A stretch of DNA of 64,000 nucleotides from an uncultured Tateyamaria sp. (GCF_947496075.1 NZ_CANMBJ010000005.1:186001-250000); one strand, 5' to 3'. Shown: positions 1 to 8,652, numbered from the stretch's first letter. Numbers and translations: made by a program. The notes: a model not told the origin generated them from the letters alone.

Positions 1-551
1 ACCCGGTCATGGTGCTGCACATTCATCCGGTCCGTCATCGCGCCCAGTGCCGCCCAATACCGTTCCACCGTCGCCACCGCGTCAGGGTCGGCATCATCCG
101 GTGTGACGATCAATGTCCAGCGGTTGTCATAAAGCTCGGCAAAGCCGGCCTCCGGTCCGCTGTGTTCCGTCCCGGCCATGGGGTGGGTGCCTACAAAGTG
201 CACGCCATCCGGCAGGTGGGGCTGCACCGCGTCGAACACGGCCTGTTTCACCGATCCCACGTCGATCACGGTGGCACCGGGTTTCAGCGCCTCCTTGATC
301 TCGGCCATCACAGGGCCCATCGCGCCGATGGGGACGGCCAGAACGACAAGGTCGGCGTCCCGTACTGCGTCAGCCGCAGTGTCGGTCACGATGTCACAAA
401 AACCCAGCCGCCGTGTCGTGTCGCGCGTCGCCTCGGACCGGGCGTACCCGCTGATTGTCTTGGCCGCGCCTGCGCGCTGTGTGGCCCACGCCATGGACCC
501 TGCAATCAATCCCAAGCCGATAAAGGCAATCTTGTTGTAGATCACGCTCAC
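1..551 (-). CDS. tyrC: Prephenate/arogenate (cyclohexadienyl) dehydrogenase, 3' part cut by window edge
   Basis: This enzyme oxidatively decarboxylates prephenate or arogenate in tyrosine synthesis. I translated the minus strand by hand. It opens with a Rossmann NAD(P)-binding segment (IAFIGLGLIAGSMAWA) and continues with VGTHPMAGTEHSGPEAG, the conserved substrate-binding histidine region of the TyrA/TyrC family. The start is a GTG whose bases overlap the hisC stop (GTGA), so the two genes are translationally coupled. About 183 codons are visible and the C-terminal part lies outside the window. The hisC-tyrC pairing is common in alphaproteobacteria. I cannot tell prephenate from arogenate preference. 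Confidence 0.85.
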   Translation of the reverse strand, partial: MSVIYNKIAFIGLGLIAGSMAWATQRAGAAKTISGYARSEATRDTTRRLGFCDIVTDTAADAVRDADLVVLAVPIGAMGPVMAEIKEALKPGATVIDVGSVKQAVFDAVQPHLPDGVHFVGTHPMAGTEHSGPEAGFAELYDNRWTLIVTPDDADPDAVATVERYWAALGAMTDRMNVQHHDR

Positions 552-1630
552 GATGCGTTCCGCCATTCTGTCAGGGCCGAGATTACGCGTCCCGTCTGTT
601 CGGCGTTGCCCACGGTGATACGCAGACCCTCGGGAAACCCGTAGCCGCCTGCGCGGCGTACAAGGATGCCATCGGCGTTCAAGGCAGCCTCGGCCGCATC
701 CGCCTCGGGCACCGAAGCCGCGCGGGCCAGTACGAAATTCGTATCGCTGTCATCACAGGCGAGGCCAAGCTGGCGCAAAGCCCCCGTCAACCGCGCCCGT
801 TGATCCGCATTCAGCGCAGCGCACTCCTCGACCCATTTGGTGTCCCGCACCGCTGCCTCTGCCGCCGCCAATGCGACGGTGGACAGGTTGAACGGTTGGC
901 GGATGCGGGTCATCACGTCAATCATGTTCTTGGGTCCATACCCCCAGCCGACACGCAAGCCGCCGAGTCCATAGATCTTTGAAAAGGTGCGTGTCATCAG
1001 GACGTTGGGTCGTGCCTCGGCCAAGGTAAGGCCGCCATCATACCCATCGGCGTATTCAGTATAGGCCCCGTCGATCACAAGGATCACGTGTTCGGGCAGA
1101 TCATTGGCCAACCGCACCAGTTCTGTATCCGATAATCGTGTGCCCGTAGGGTTGCCGGGGTTGGTCAGCAGCACGATACGCGTGCGTTCGGTGACGGCGT
1201 TCAAAATGGCATCCACATCGACAACCCGGTCCCGTTCGGGCACGGAAACAGGCGTCGCACCCGCCATGTTGGCAAGGATCGGATACATGGAAAATCCGTG
1301 CGCGGTGTGGATGATCTCATCCCCCGGCCCGGAGAACGCCTGGGTTACGAATTGCAATACCTCATCACTGCCGACACCGCAGATCACGCGATCTGCGTCC
1401 ACGTTCCAGACCTCGGCAATAGCGGTGCGCAGCGCCGCGTGGTCGGTCGAGGGATAGAGGTGCATACGGGTGGCGGCGTTGGTCAACGCCTCGATCGCCG
1501 CCGGGGGCGGGCCCGCCGGGTTCTCGTTCGAGGACAGTTTGAGCACGTCCTCCACGCCAGCCAGATGAGACGCCCCGCCCTGATAGAGCGCGATGTCCAT
1601 AATGCCGGGTTGCGGTGTGATAGCGGGCAT
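548..1630 (-). CDS. hisC: Histidinol-phosphate aminotransferase
   Basis: This is a fold-type I PLP aminotransferase of the HisC family, 360 residues. It transaminates imidazole-acetol phosphate in histidine synthesis and, in this context, may also serve aromatic amino acid synthesis. Visible signatures are LKLSSNENPAGPPPAAIEA near the N-terminus, LLTNPGNPTGT in the middle, and the PLP-lysine segment TRTFSKIYGLGGLRVGWGYG. I chose the ATG at 1630 because an AGAGGA ribosome site lies 6-7 bases before it. An in-frame ATG at 1648 would add six residues (MDGEDT) and has no such site. The stop overlaps the tyrC start, which supports a two-gene operon. Confidence 0.92.
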   Translation of the reverse strand: MPAITPQPGIMDIALYQGGASHLAGVEDVLKLSSNENPAGPPPAAIEALTNAATRMHLYPSTDHAALRTAIAEVWNVDADRVICGVGSDEVLQFVTQAFSGPGDEIIHTAHGFSMYPILANMAGATPVSVPERDRVVDVDAILNAVTERTRIVLLTNPGNPTGTRLSDTELVRLANDLPEHVILVIDGAYTEYADGYDGGLTLAEARPNVLMTRTFSKIYGLGGLRVGWGYGPKNMIDVMTRIRQPFNLSTVALAAAEAAVRDTKWVEECAALNADQRARLTGALRQLGLACDDSDTNFVLARAASVPEADAAEAALNADGILVRRAGGYGFPEGLRITVGNAEQTGRVISALTEWRNAS

Positions 1631-1841
1631 GGTGTCCTCTCCGTCCATTAGAGAGGTTTTAGGGCTGCGAGGCCGGAGTGGCTAGGGGCAAAAGCGCGCG
1701 TCGGACGCACCGGTTCAGCTGCGGACCGTGGGCTGCCGCACTGGCGTATGAACAACGCGATTTATGTGGATCATTTGCCTTTGTGGTTGATGTTCCGCGA
1801 TTGTCGGCGATGTAGCGGTAGACCGACGGGACGGTCCGCCG

Positions 1842-1875
1842 CTGGACCGGCGCCTTCGGCTTGATTCCGGTCCAG
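1842..1875 (-). terminator. Hairpin just after the endonuclease/phosphatase-family gene
   Basis: Perfect 9-base arms, CTGGACCGG (1842-1850) and CCGGTCCAG (1867-1875), enclose a 16-base loop that itself holds a small GCC/GGC pair. It lies three bases beyond the stop of the gene at 1878-2915. No T-run follows on the minus strand, so it may be a weak or factor-assisted terminator or an mRNA-stabilising stem. The rest of the 1631-1877 gap shows nothing I can name. Confidence 0.4.
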
Positions 1876-1877
1876 TC

Positions 1878-2915
1878 TTAACTGGTTACGTCCGGTGCGG
1901 GCTTCCACTTGAACCCCACCCGGATAACCCCGTGGTCGTTGGTCCCACTTTCCTTGTGATCGTCAAAGTTCAGATGGTCGTTCTGCACCACCATCTCGTC
2001 AAAGGCCCATTTGCGGCGCTTGGAGTTGTCATAGAACTCCTGACTGAACATGATGTGGTCCAGGCTTTCCCGCTGACCCTTGTAGACGTGGGTGTAGTAG
2101 ACATCGCGCACGGACCGGTATTCCTGTATCGTCTGCGCCGTGTACAGGGCATTGTCCCCGCCCCCCGCTGACAGGGGCGACAGATAGGTGGGCTGTTCGG
2201 ACAGGATGTTCAGCGTGTTGCTCACCTTGCCGTCGTTCATGTCGCCAATGACAACAACGGGCGTGTCCGTCTTCTTGACCAGCTTCGTGATGATGACCCG
2301 CAGGGCGGCCGCTTCGGCCGTGCGGCGGACGGTGGAAATGGCATAACCCAACGCCGTTGTATGATCCCCATGCACATCCTTGTCGTACCAGCTGCGCTCG
2401 CGCCAGATCTGCGTGGGACGGCGGGATTTGAAGTGGCAGACAAAGACATGGATCACCGGGGTCCGCGGATCGGGCTGCACCTGGAAATGCAGGACCGGGC
2501 GGGAAAAGGTGCTCAGGTTGACCTCAAGATAGTCCTGTTGCGGGTCATCGCCGCCAGACTTGAGCACGTACTCGTCCGGGAAATCCACGATCCATTCCGG
2601 ATCGCCAACAAGCACGTCGGTGCGGACGGCGGCGGCGCAGACAATCCTGTCCCCCGCGTGATCCGGGGGGGTCAGGGCGGTGTAGTCGCTGTTCATACCG
2701 GCGTCAGCCAACACCTGATCCAGCGCAGCTGGGGCCCAGAGTTCCTGCAGGCCCACGACGTCGGCGTTCAAAAGCGCCATGGTCGCTGCGCTGAAGTCAA
2801 TCTTGCGCTGGTAGATGTCTGGGTCCCACCCGTCCGTGTCGCCATAAATGGCGTCGCCAGGGGTCTGAAGGTTCAAGAGGTTGAAGCTCGCAAAGGAAAT
2901 GTCGCGGGCGCCCAT
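1878..2915 (-). CDS. Endonuclease/exonuclease/phosphatase-fold hydrolase
   Basis: This 345-residue protein carries the metal-dependent EEP-fold motifs in order: ISFASFNLLNL at the N-terminus, VVGLQELWAP (Mg-binding Glu), VFVCHFKS (catalytic His), VVVIGDMND (Asp and Asn) and SLDHIMF with a C-terminal NDHGVI. These are the residues used by EEP nucleases and phosphodiesterases. There is no signal peptide, so it is probably cytoplasmic. The start at 2915 is chosen because GGAG lies about 6 bases upstream; a TTG 12 bases earlier is possible. Its substrate (DNA, lipid phosphate or nucleotide) cannot be read from the sequence. Confidence 0.82.
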   Translation of the reverse strand: MGARDISFASFNLLNLQTPGDAIYGDTDGWDPDIYQRKIDFSAATMALLNADVVGLQELWAPAALDQVLADAGMNSDYTALTPPDHAGDRIVCAAAVRTDVLVGDPEWIVDFPDEYVLKSGGDDPQQDYLEVNLSTFSRPVLHFQVQPDPRTPVIHVFVCHFKSRRPTQIWRERSWYDKDVHGDHTTALGYAISTVRRTAEAAALRVIITKLVKKTDTPVVVIGDMNDGKVSNTLNILSEQPTYLSPLSAGGGDNALYTAQTIQEYRSVRDVYYTHVYKGQRESLDHIMFSQEFYDNSKRRKWAFDEMVVQNDHLNFDDHKESGTNDHGVIRVGFKWKPAPDVTS

Positions 2916-3041
2916 GGTCGTCTCCAATTCACGTCAATCAATGCCCGAATGCTACCACAGGTTACACAACGTGGGTGTGAAAAACGCAAAACCCGGTGCA
3001 GGGCACGGACGTGCCCGAACGCCCGCGCACAAAACGGAAAA

Positions 3042-3064
3042 GGGGGCGCTGCATCAGCGCCCCC
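3042..3064 (-). terminator. Rho-independent terminator of the flotillin operon
   Basis: Perfect 10-base GC-rich arms (GGGGGCGCTG and CAGCGCCCCC) flank a 3-base loop. On the minus strand the stem is followed by CTTTTCCGTTTT, and it lies about 30 bases past the flotillin stop. Short A/T tracts on both sides would allow some bidirectional action. Confidence 0.85.
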
Positions 3065-3093
3065 AAAAGGTTTGGGTGAAGTTGGACAGGTGC

Positions 3094-4815
3094 CTACGCT
3101 TTGTTGCTTGCAGGCTCCTGGATGCTGTTTGCATCTGACGGTTTGGCTGCTGCACCTTCGATCGACTTCGGCTGGGCGGGTTGATCAACCGCAGTCACCG
3201 TTTTGCCCACAGCTGCATCCGCGATGCCGGCCATCCCGTCTTCCATGCTGATCCCAAGCTCTTTGCCAAGGGCCTGCATCGCGGGCATCTGGAGTGCCAT
3301 ACCCAGCACGGAATCCAAGGCCTGATTGACCGGCGTGCCAACGTTCGGCGCACCGTCTGCACCACCACTGGCGGGGGTCATGCCCGTCACCTGGTGGATC
3401 TTGATCGAGTCGATCTTTTCAGCCGGTTTGACCATTTCCGCGATGATGGCAGGCATGGCCTCAAGCTGGGCAAGACGGATCTTCATCGCCACGATCTCGG
3501 CACTCAGCTCGTTCTCGGAGTTCGCGATGGCCTTTTGACCTTCGGCTGTTGCCAGCATGTCGGTCCTTTTTGCCTCGGCACGCACGGTCAACGCATTTGC
3601 ATCGGCCTGCGCTTCTTCCAGTTGGGCCGCAGCACGGTCGCTTGCAGCGTCCTTTTCCGCCTCGGCTGTCACGCGAATACCCGTTGCCTGACGCTCCGCC
3701 TCTTTCTGCGCCTCGATGATGGCGATCCGCTTGATCCGCTCCGCCTCGGCCACGGCACGTGCCGTTTCAATGGCTTCCGCCGCTTTCTTGGCCTCTGCCC
3801 TCGCGGTGTCAGCCGATGCGCGCGCCTGGCTTTCTTCCTCGGACTTGCGGGCCACGATGATCTGGCGTTCCTGATCCGCCACTTCCAGCTCGCGTTCCTT
3901 GGCGATCTCGGCCTCGCGGATGCTGCGTTCACGCGCAATCTCGGCTGAACGTACCGCTTTCTCGCGTTCAATCCGCGCTTCTTCCTTGGCGCGGTCCGAC
4001 GCTTCCTGGTTGCGCGCGATCTGTGCCTCCTGTTCCGCCTGCAGCGTCTGGATTTCCTCGATCTGGGCGATCTCGGCCTGCTTCTGCTCGCGCTCGATCT
4101 GATACTTGCGCTTTTCGGCTTCCATCTCGGATTGGGCGACGGACACATCGGCCTCTGCCGAAATCTCGGCCCGCTGTTTGCGCGAGGTGGCAATGACGGC
4201 CGCCAGCTTCTGCATCCCGACCGCGTTGAACGCGTTGTTTTCATCGAGCGATTCAAACGGTGTCTGGTCCAGCGCGGTCAGCGACACGGCCTCAAGCTCC
4301 AAACCGTTCTTCAGCAGGTCTTCGGAGATGGCATTCTGCACCTCCTGGACAAAGCTGGCACGGTTTTCGTGCAACTCGTCCATGGTCATTTGGGCGGCCA
4401 CGGCGCGCAGACCGTCAACCAGCTTACCCTCGATCATCTCGCGCAGCTGTTCGACGTGGAATGTCCGGTCGCCCAGCGTTTGGGCCGCGCGCGAAATGCC
4501 GTCTTCGGTGGCGTTGACCGAGACGTAGAATTCAACGCCCACATCAACACGCATCCGGTCCTTGGTGATCAGCGACTGTTCAGCCACCCGCGCCACTTCC
4601 AGGCGAAGCGTCTTCATGTTGACCTTGGAGATCTCGTGCAGGAACGGGACAACAATGGTGCCGCCATCCATGATGACCTTGCGCCCGCCGGACCCGGTTT
4701 TGACCAGGCTGGTTTCGCGTGTCGCACGTTTGTAAAGGCGCGCCATGATCAAGCCGATCAGGACAAGCAAACCAAGAATGATGGCGGCAATCGTCAGAAT
4801 TGCAGTGAGTTGCAT
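3094..4815 (-). CDS. yqiK: Flotillin-family membrane scaffold protein (YqiK type)
   Basis: This 573-residue protein has one N-terminal membrane segment (about residues 5-25), a SPFH/band-7 domain (about 45-200, with a VDVGVEFYVSV segment), then a very long Ala/Glu/Lys/Arg-rich coiled coil (about 210-430) typical of flotillins, and a low-complexity C-terminal tail. Flotillins oligomerise in membrane microdomains and influence membrane fluidity and stress resistance. The upstream gene encodes a YqiJ-like protein, the same pair as yqiJ-yqiK of E. coli, which supports the specific assignment. A strong terminator follows. The 67-base gap between the two genes shows no separate promoter that I can see. 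Confidence 0.9.
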   Translation of the reverse strand: MQLTAILTIAAIILGLLVLIGLIMARLYKRATRETSLVKTGSGGRKVIMDGGTIVVPFLHEISKVNMKTLRLEVARVAEQSLITKDRMRVDVGVEFYVSVNATEDGISRAAQTLGDRTFHVEQLREMIEGKLVDGLRAVAAQMTMDELHENRASFVQEVQNAISEDLLKNGLELEAVSLTALDQTPFESLDENNAFNAVGMQKLAAVIATSRKQRAEISAEADVSVAQSEMEAEKRKYQIEREQKQAEIAQIEEIQTLQAEQEAQIARNQEASDRAKEEARIEREKAVRSAEIARERSIREAEIAKERELEVADQERQIIVARKSEEESQARASADTARAEAKKAAEAIETARAVAEAERIKRIAIIEAQKEAERQATGIRVTAEAEKDAASDRAAAQLEEAQADANALTVRAEAKRTDMLATAEGQKAIANSENELSAEIVAMKIRLAQLEAMPAIIAEMVKPAEKIDSIKIHQVTGMTPASGGADGAPNVGTPVNQALDSVLGMALQMPAMQALGKELGISMEDGMAGIADAAVGKTVTAVDQPAQPKSIEGAAAKPSDANSIQEPASNKA

Positions 4816-4882
4816 ATGAATACTCCTACATGAACAAAGGTAAGGTTAGACAGACAGCGTGTATGATGAGCCCCCGGCGGGG

Positions 4883-5608
4883 TCAGATCACGAAGAACTT
4901 GTCACCACGCTTGCGAATGAGCGTGACATCGCTGCCCTTGGGGAAAACATCATCATCATGAAGCGGCTCGACCCGAAGGTAGTGGATGTTGTTGTGCCGA
5001 TCCTTGATCTTGACCTCAGCCGGGCGACCACGCGCAGCGGTGCCTTGGGTGATCGTGCCGTGATAGCCGCCAAGAAACCGGGCCCGCGTGGCGCTTGTTT
5101 CCGTCTTGGGCATGATCAGGGCCACCCAGTTGGCGATCACGCGGGTCACGGCCAGCGCCGGGACAGCCGCAACAGCCGAGGCGATGAGGGCGGGCAGCCC
5201 CTGCCCGAACAGGCCCGCGACAAAGGACTGAAGGATCAGGCCAAACAGGCCAAACATGGTCAGGAATGACGCAAGCCAGATCAGGAACGGCACGTCGCGC
5301 GCACCGATCCAGGTGAACAGCCCGGAGGACTGAGCACCCGCATCAATGTCAGGCATCTCTACCGCATCCACGGCATCGACGGCATCCACACCGGGATCAA
5401 TGTCAGCCGCGAATTCAGCCGACAGGTCAAAGTCCGCATCCACGTCAATATCTGGCGCGTCGCTGCCAAGGCCCATGAGTGTGCCGCCCAAAACGGCGCT
5501 CAATATCTCAAGGACAAACAAGCCAGCCACCACTGCCAGTGCGATGGCAAACGGGGCGCTCTCGGGCGATAGGAAAAGTGCAATCATGTCTTTCATTTCC
5601 ATATCCAT
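4883..5608 (-). CDS. yqiJ: YqiJ-like inner membrane protein with OB-fold tail
   Basis: This 241-residue membrane protein has hydrophobic segments near residues 15-45, 108-132 and 138-165. An acidic Asp/Ala-rich stretch (about 52-85) follows the first. The C-terminal part is a basic beta-rich domain that fits the NfeD/OB-like domain of the YqiJ (DUF1449) family. Such proteins partner flotillins, and the flotillin gene follows directly. The start has several nearby ATG codons (MDMEMKDM), and I kept the first. Its biochemical role is unknown; a membrane-microdomain partner function is inferred from context. Confidence 0.82.
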   Translation of the reverse strand: MDMEMKDMIALFLSPESAPFAIALAVVAGLFVLEILSAVLGGTLMGLGSDAPDIDVDADFDLSAEFAADIDPGVDAVDAVDAVEMPDIDAGAQSSGLFTWIGARDVPFLIWLASFLTMFGLFGLILQSFVAGLFGQGLPALIASAVAAVPALAVTRVIANWVALIMPKTETSATRARFLGGYHGTITQGTAARGRPAEVKIKDRHNNIHYLRVEPLHDDDVFPKGSDVTLIRKRGDKFFVI

Positions 5609-5629
5609 ATAGTCGTTGATAAAAAAATT

Positions 5630-5681
5630 GTTAGGTATTTATGTGCAGAAATTGTATTTTTTTTATTCATACCTATCTAAC
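5630..5681. promoter_or_regulatory. AT-rich divergent control region with imperfect inverted repeat
   Basis: In the 115-base gap between yqiJ (minus) and the HTH gene (plus), GTTAGGTAT (5630-5638) faces ATACCTATCTAAC (5669-5681). TAGGTAT/ATACCTA pair exactly, and the outer GTTAG/CTAAC pair after a 4-base slip. The region is markedly AT-rich against the GC-rich surroundings. It may be an operator for the adjacent HTH protein; this is inference. Confidence 0.35.
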
Positions 5682-5723
5682 ATCTGTACCAGCCACGGTT
5701 TCACACGGGATTGAGCGCACACC

Positions 5724-6170
5724 ATGCCGGACTTTCTCCACCGCCGCCGCCTTGCGCGGATGATTGATCGTACGGCCAGCCAAGTGTCCGATGTTGCCGT
5801 GCCTGACAAGGGTTGGATCGCTTCGGTCCGCCATGCTTTGGGCATGTCTGCAGAACAGGTGGCACGACGCAAGGGTGTTAGCCGAAACGCGGTGTATCAG
5901 GCGGAGCGCAGCGAACAGGACGGGGCCGTTTCAATCAAGCAGATGGAACAGCTGGCCGCTGCCATGGGTGCGCGGTTTGTCTATGCCATCGTGCCTGAGG
6001 CACGGATCGAAGACCTGAAATACGCGCAAGCCATGAAACTGGCACACGCGCTTATCGCAGATGAACCGGAGGCTGACACGTGGTCGGCGGATGCTCGGCA
6101 GGACTGGATCGAGGACAAGGCCGCAGAATTGCTGCACGACATGCCCCCCACCTTCTGGGACGACAAGTAG
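5724..6170 (+). CDS. Mobile mystery protein A family HTH protein
   Basis: This 148-residue protein matches the layout of the 'mobile mystery protein A' family: a short N-terminal helix, the PDKGWIASVRHALGMSAEQV segment, then a Cro/XRE-type helix-turn-helix (ARRKGVSRNAVYQAERSEQDG) and the MGARFVYAIVP strand. In that family the gene is normally followed by a Fic-domain partner (protein B), and the pair is found on mobile elements. Here the next gene is an unrelated DUF2867 protein on the opposite strand, so protein A is alone. It probably binds DNA, perhaps the inverted repeat just upstream. The call rests on remembered family features, not on a search. Confidence 0.75.
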   Translation: MPDFLHRRRLARMIDRTASQVSDVAVPDKGWIASVRHALGMSAEQVARRKGVSRNAVYQAERSEQDGAVSIKQMEQLAAAMGARFVYAIVPEARIEDLKYAQAMKLAHALIADEPEADTWSADARQDWIEDKAAELLHDMPPTFWDDK

Positions 6171-6179
6171 CTGGTCGGC

Positions 6180-6665
6180 CTAAGCCGGGTGCGGCGGTGT
6201 CGCAGGGGCGCGGGCCACGCGGGCAAGCGCATCCCGTGCGATCAGAACGTGGAAGGGCATGATCGCGGTCAAGTAAAGCCGCCCGCCCATATTGTGCGTA
6301 TGCACCCAGGTTGCCAGCGAAACGACACCATCCTCGGACCGAACGCTGACCCGGAAATCCAGATGTCTGTCGTTGAACCCGGCGATTAGTTCGGTCCCCG
6401 TCTCGCTCTCCACAGGAAATGGCCCAAGCTTGTCAGCGGCGTCTGGCCCATCCTGCGACAAGCCAAACGGGGTTGTGATCAAGCCACGCAGTCTGACCAA
6501 TATCTGCGCCCAACCCGGAAAGGCCGTGATGATCTCGGCTGCCGCGCGCGGGCTGGTCGTGCTCGAAACCGAGTAGCAATCCAGAAAATCACCCCGCTTC
6601 ATATGCCCGTGCAAGGCACTGTCGGCGGGCAATGGGGTGGCGGTGACGCGCGGTGCGAAAAACAT
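6180..6665 (-). CDS. DUF2867 family protein
   Basis: This 161-residue protein resembles DUF2867, a family of unknown function sometimes fused to NAD-dependent epimerases or found beside them. Visible family-like stretches are GHMKRGDFLDCYSVSSTTS, WAQILVRLRGLITTPFGL and the C-terminal YLTAIMPFHVLIARDAL. No signal peptide or clear membrane helix is seen. The start is supported by AAAGGAGTG 5 bases upstream of ATG. It converges with the mobile mystery protein A gene, with nine bases between their stops. No catalytic residues can be assigned. Confidence 0.7.
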   Translation of the reverse strand: MFFAPRVTATPLPADSALHGHMKRGDFLDCYSVSSTTSPRAAAEIITAFPGWAQILVRLRGLITTPFGLSQDGPDAADKLGPFPVESETGTELIAGFNDRHLDFRVSVRSEDGVVSLATWVHTHNMGGRLYLTAIMPFHVLIARDALARVARAPATPPHPA

Positions 6666-6793
6666 GTGACACTCCTTTGGCTGACTGTGGTCACTCTATT
6701 GACGCATGCCAGCCCTTACCCTGTGACATGAAACCACAACGGAACTGAAAGCTTGCTACACTAGCGCCACCTTCATCCGACAGGAACCGCGCC

Positions 6794-7252
6794 ATGACCG
6801 ATGATCACAGCCCGCAATCACAAAACATCTGGCCTCTACCAGCCTTCTATTTCCAAGTTACGATGGCCGGCGAGGACATGACATTTCAGGAGGTGAGCGG
6901 TCTCGATGTCGAGAGCCAGCCCATTGAATATCGCGCAGGCAACAGCAAGGTCTTTTCCACGATCAAGATGCCCGGCCTCCGCAAGACCGGTAACCTGACC
7001 CTCAAAAAGGGTGTCTTCACACGGGGTCAAACGTTTTGGGACTGGTTCAGCGGCATCAAGATGAACACGATCAAGCGTCAGGACCTGACCATTTCACTGC
7101 GTGATGGAAGCGGTACGCCGACCATGGTCTGGCGGGTGATGAACGCCTTTCCCACAAAGATCACAGGCACCGACCTCAAGGCAGAGGGCAACGAGATCGC
7201 CGTCGACAGAATCGAGATCGCGCACGAATGGATCACCATCGAAAACGCATGA
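6794..7252 (+). CDS. Orphan contractile-tail inner tube protein (T4 gp19-like)
   Basis: This 152-residue protein fits the phage tail / contractile injection system tube family (T4_gp19, Afp1/Pvc1-like). It has an N-terminal FYFQVTMAGEDMTFQEVSGL, then IEYRAGNSKVF, MPGLRKTGNLTLKKGV, WDWF and the C-terminal LKAEGNEIAVDRIEIAHE, all in family order and at the family's usual length. Tube proteins stack as rings inside a contractile sheath. No sheath, baseplate, VgrG-like spike, ATPase or other tail gene is in this window: the neighbours are a DUF2867 gene and rpsD. It could be a relic, a domesticated single protein, or a part of a system encoded elsewhere. Confidence 0.85.
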   Translation: MTDDHSPQSQNIWPLPAFYFQVTMAGEDMTFQEVSGLDVESQPIEYRAGNSKVFSTIKMPGLRKTGNLTLKKGVFTRGQTFWDWFSGIKMNTIKRQDLTISLRDGSGTPTMVWRVMNAFPTKITGTDLKAEGNEIAVDRIEIAHEWITIENA

Positions 7253-7253
7253 A

Positions 7254-7282
7254 AAAGGGCCGCCCAATGCGGGCGACCCTTT
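7254..7282. terminator. Bidirectional terminator between tube gene and rpsD
   Basis: Twelve-base arms, AAAGGGCCGCCC and GGGCGACCCTTT, pair with one mismatch around a 5-base AATGC loop. An A-run precedes and a T-run ends the stem, so it can serve the convergent genes on both strands. Confidence 0.75.
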
Positions 7283-7314
7283 GAAATCTGACGGCGGGAC
7301 ACTCCCGCAGCGTC

Positions 7315-7935
7315 TTAGTTCTTGGCGTAGAATTCGACGACCAGGTTTGGTTCCATCATCACCGGGTACGGCACATCGCCCAAAGTGGGGGTGCGGGTGA
7401 AGGTGGCGGTCATCTTCGAGTGATCTGCGTCAATGTAGTCGGGCACGTCGCGCTCGGGCAGCTGTGTTGCTTCCAACAGCACTGCCAGTTGCTTCGAACG
7501 GTCACGCACCTCGATCACGTCACCCTCTTTCACGCGGTAGGAGGGGATGTTGACCTTGCGGCCGTTCACGCGCACGTGGCCGTGGTTCACGAACTGACGG
7601 GCGGCAAAGACGGTTGCCACGAATTTCGCGCGGTAAACAACCGCGTCAAGGCGGCGTTCCAGCAGACCGATCAGGTTTTCGCCGGTGTCACCGCCGACAC
7701 GTACCGCTTCGGCATAGATGCGGCGGAACTGTTTCTCGGTCAGGTCGCCATAGTAGCCTTTCAGCTTCTGCTTGGCACGCAGCTGGATACCGAAGTCGGA
7801 CAGCTTGCCCTTACGGCGCTGACCGTGTTGGCCGGGGCCATATTCACGACGGTTGACGGGGGATTTGGGGCGGCCCCAAATGTTTTCGCCCATGCGGCGA
7901 TCAATTTTGTACTTGGCAGACGTGCGTTTTGTCAC
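7315..7935 (-). CDS. rpsD: 30S ribosomal protein S4
   Basis: This is ribosomal protein S4, 206 residues, the normal length. It has the N-terminal [26 protein letters not shown] segment, [21 protein letters not shown], and the S4 RNA-binding domain around [32 protein letters not shown]. The C-terminal end carries the usual [17 protein letters not shown]-type tail. It nucleates assembly of the 30S body by binding 16S rRNA. It stands as a single gene, as is usual in alphaproteobacteria, with a 138-base leader before tag in which I see no clear regulatory structure. Confidence 0.98.
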   Translation of the reverse strand: MTKRTSAKYKIDRRMGENIWGRPKSPVNRREYGPGQHGQRRKGKLSDFGIQLRAKQKLKGYYGDLTEKQFRRIYAEAVRVGGDTGENLIGLLERRLDAVVYRAKFVATVFAARQFVNHGHVRVNGRKVNIPSYRVKEGDVIEVRDRSKQLAVLLEATQLPERDVPDYIDADHSKMTATFTRTPTLGDVPYPVMMEPNLVVEFYAKN

Positions 7936-8073
7936 GGCTGATCTCCTTCGTTCAGGTTTTCGAAGGGCGTTGTCCTCTCCCCGGATTTGGCCGGGACGAC
8001 AGGGATCTTCTTGCGAAGGCCACCAACACCAATGAAGCCGCGCTTATACGACCAGAATTGACAGAGTCAACGG

Positions 8074-8652
8074 CTACTTCGGCCCACCCATGGCAGCGCA
8101 TTCGGCATGGCGGAAACACGGGGTGATGTGATCATTGACCAACCCGGTTGCTTCCATGAACGCATAGACGATCGTGGGCCCCACGAACTTGAAGCCACGG
8201 GCCCGCAAATCCTTGGACACCTGCTCGCTCAGTTTCGTCTTGGGCGGTACCTGATCACGGCTGGCAAAGTTGGTCTGAAGCGGCGCACCATCCACATAAT
8301 TCCATAGAAATTTATCGAAGCCGACGGTGGCATTAACCTCGAGATAGGCGCGGGCGTTGGTAATCGTTGCTTCGATCTTGCCACGGTGGCGGATGATGCC
8401 GGGATTGGCCAACAGACGTTGCACATCATCTTCGCCCCACTCGGCGACGACAGCCGGGTCAAAATCAGCAAAGGCTTCGCGGAAGGCATCGCGCTTACGC
8501 AGGATGGTGATCCAGCTCAGTCCAGCTTGGAATCCATCAAGGATCAGCTTTTCCCACAGGGCCTGCGCATCATGTTCGGGCACCCCCCATTCGGTGTCAT
8601 GATAGGCGACGTAGTCGGGGGCTTCCCCCTCCCACCCACAGCGGTGCACCAT
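8074..8652 (-). CDS. tag: DNA-3-methyladenine glycosylase I
   Basis: This 192-residue base-excision enzyme removes 3-methyladenine from alkylated DNA. The zinc ligands are visible: HRCGW near the N-terminus with the following YHDTEWGVP motif, and the C-terminal HITPCFRHAEC. Between them the HhH-type core (KLILDGFQAGLSWITILRKRDAFREAFADFDP) is conserved. It is transcribed away from the EAL gene with a short AT-rich gap. I see no LexA or Ada-like site in front of it. Confidence 0.95.
   Translation of the reverse strand: MVHRCGWEGEAPDYVAYHDTEWGVPEHDAQALWEKLILDGFQAGLSWITILRKRDAFREAFADFDPAVVAEWGEDDVQRLLANPGIIRHRGKIEATITNARAYLEVNATVGFDKFLWNYVDGAPLQTNFASRDQVPPKTKLSEQVSKDLRARGFKFVGPTIVYAFMEATGLVNDHITPCFRHAECAAMGGPK

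Noticed and set aside
6794-7252. Part of a prophage or injection-system island
   Set aside because: Only one tail gene is present; there is no integrase, capsid, sheath, baseplate or attachment site, and neighbours are ordinary genes. I keep it as an orphan gene only.
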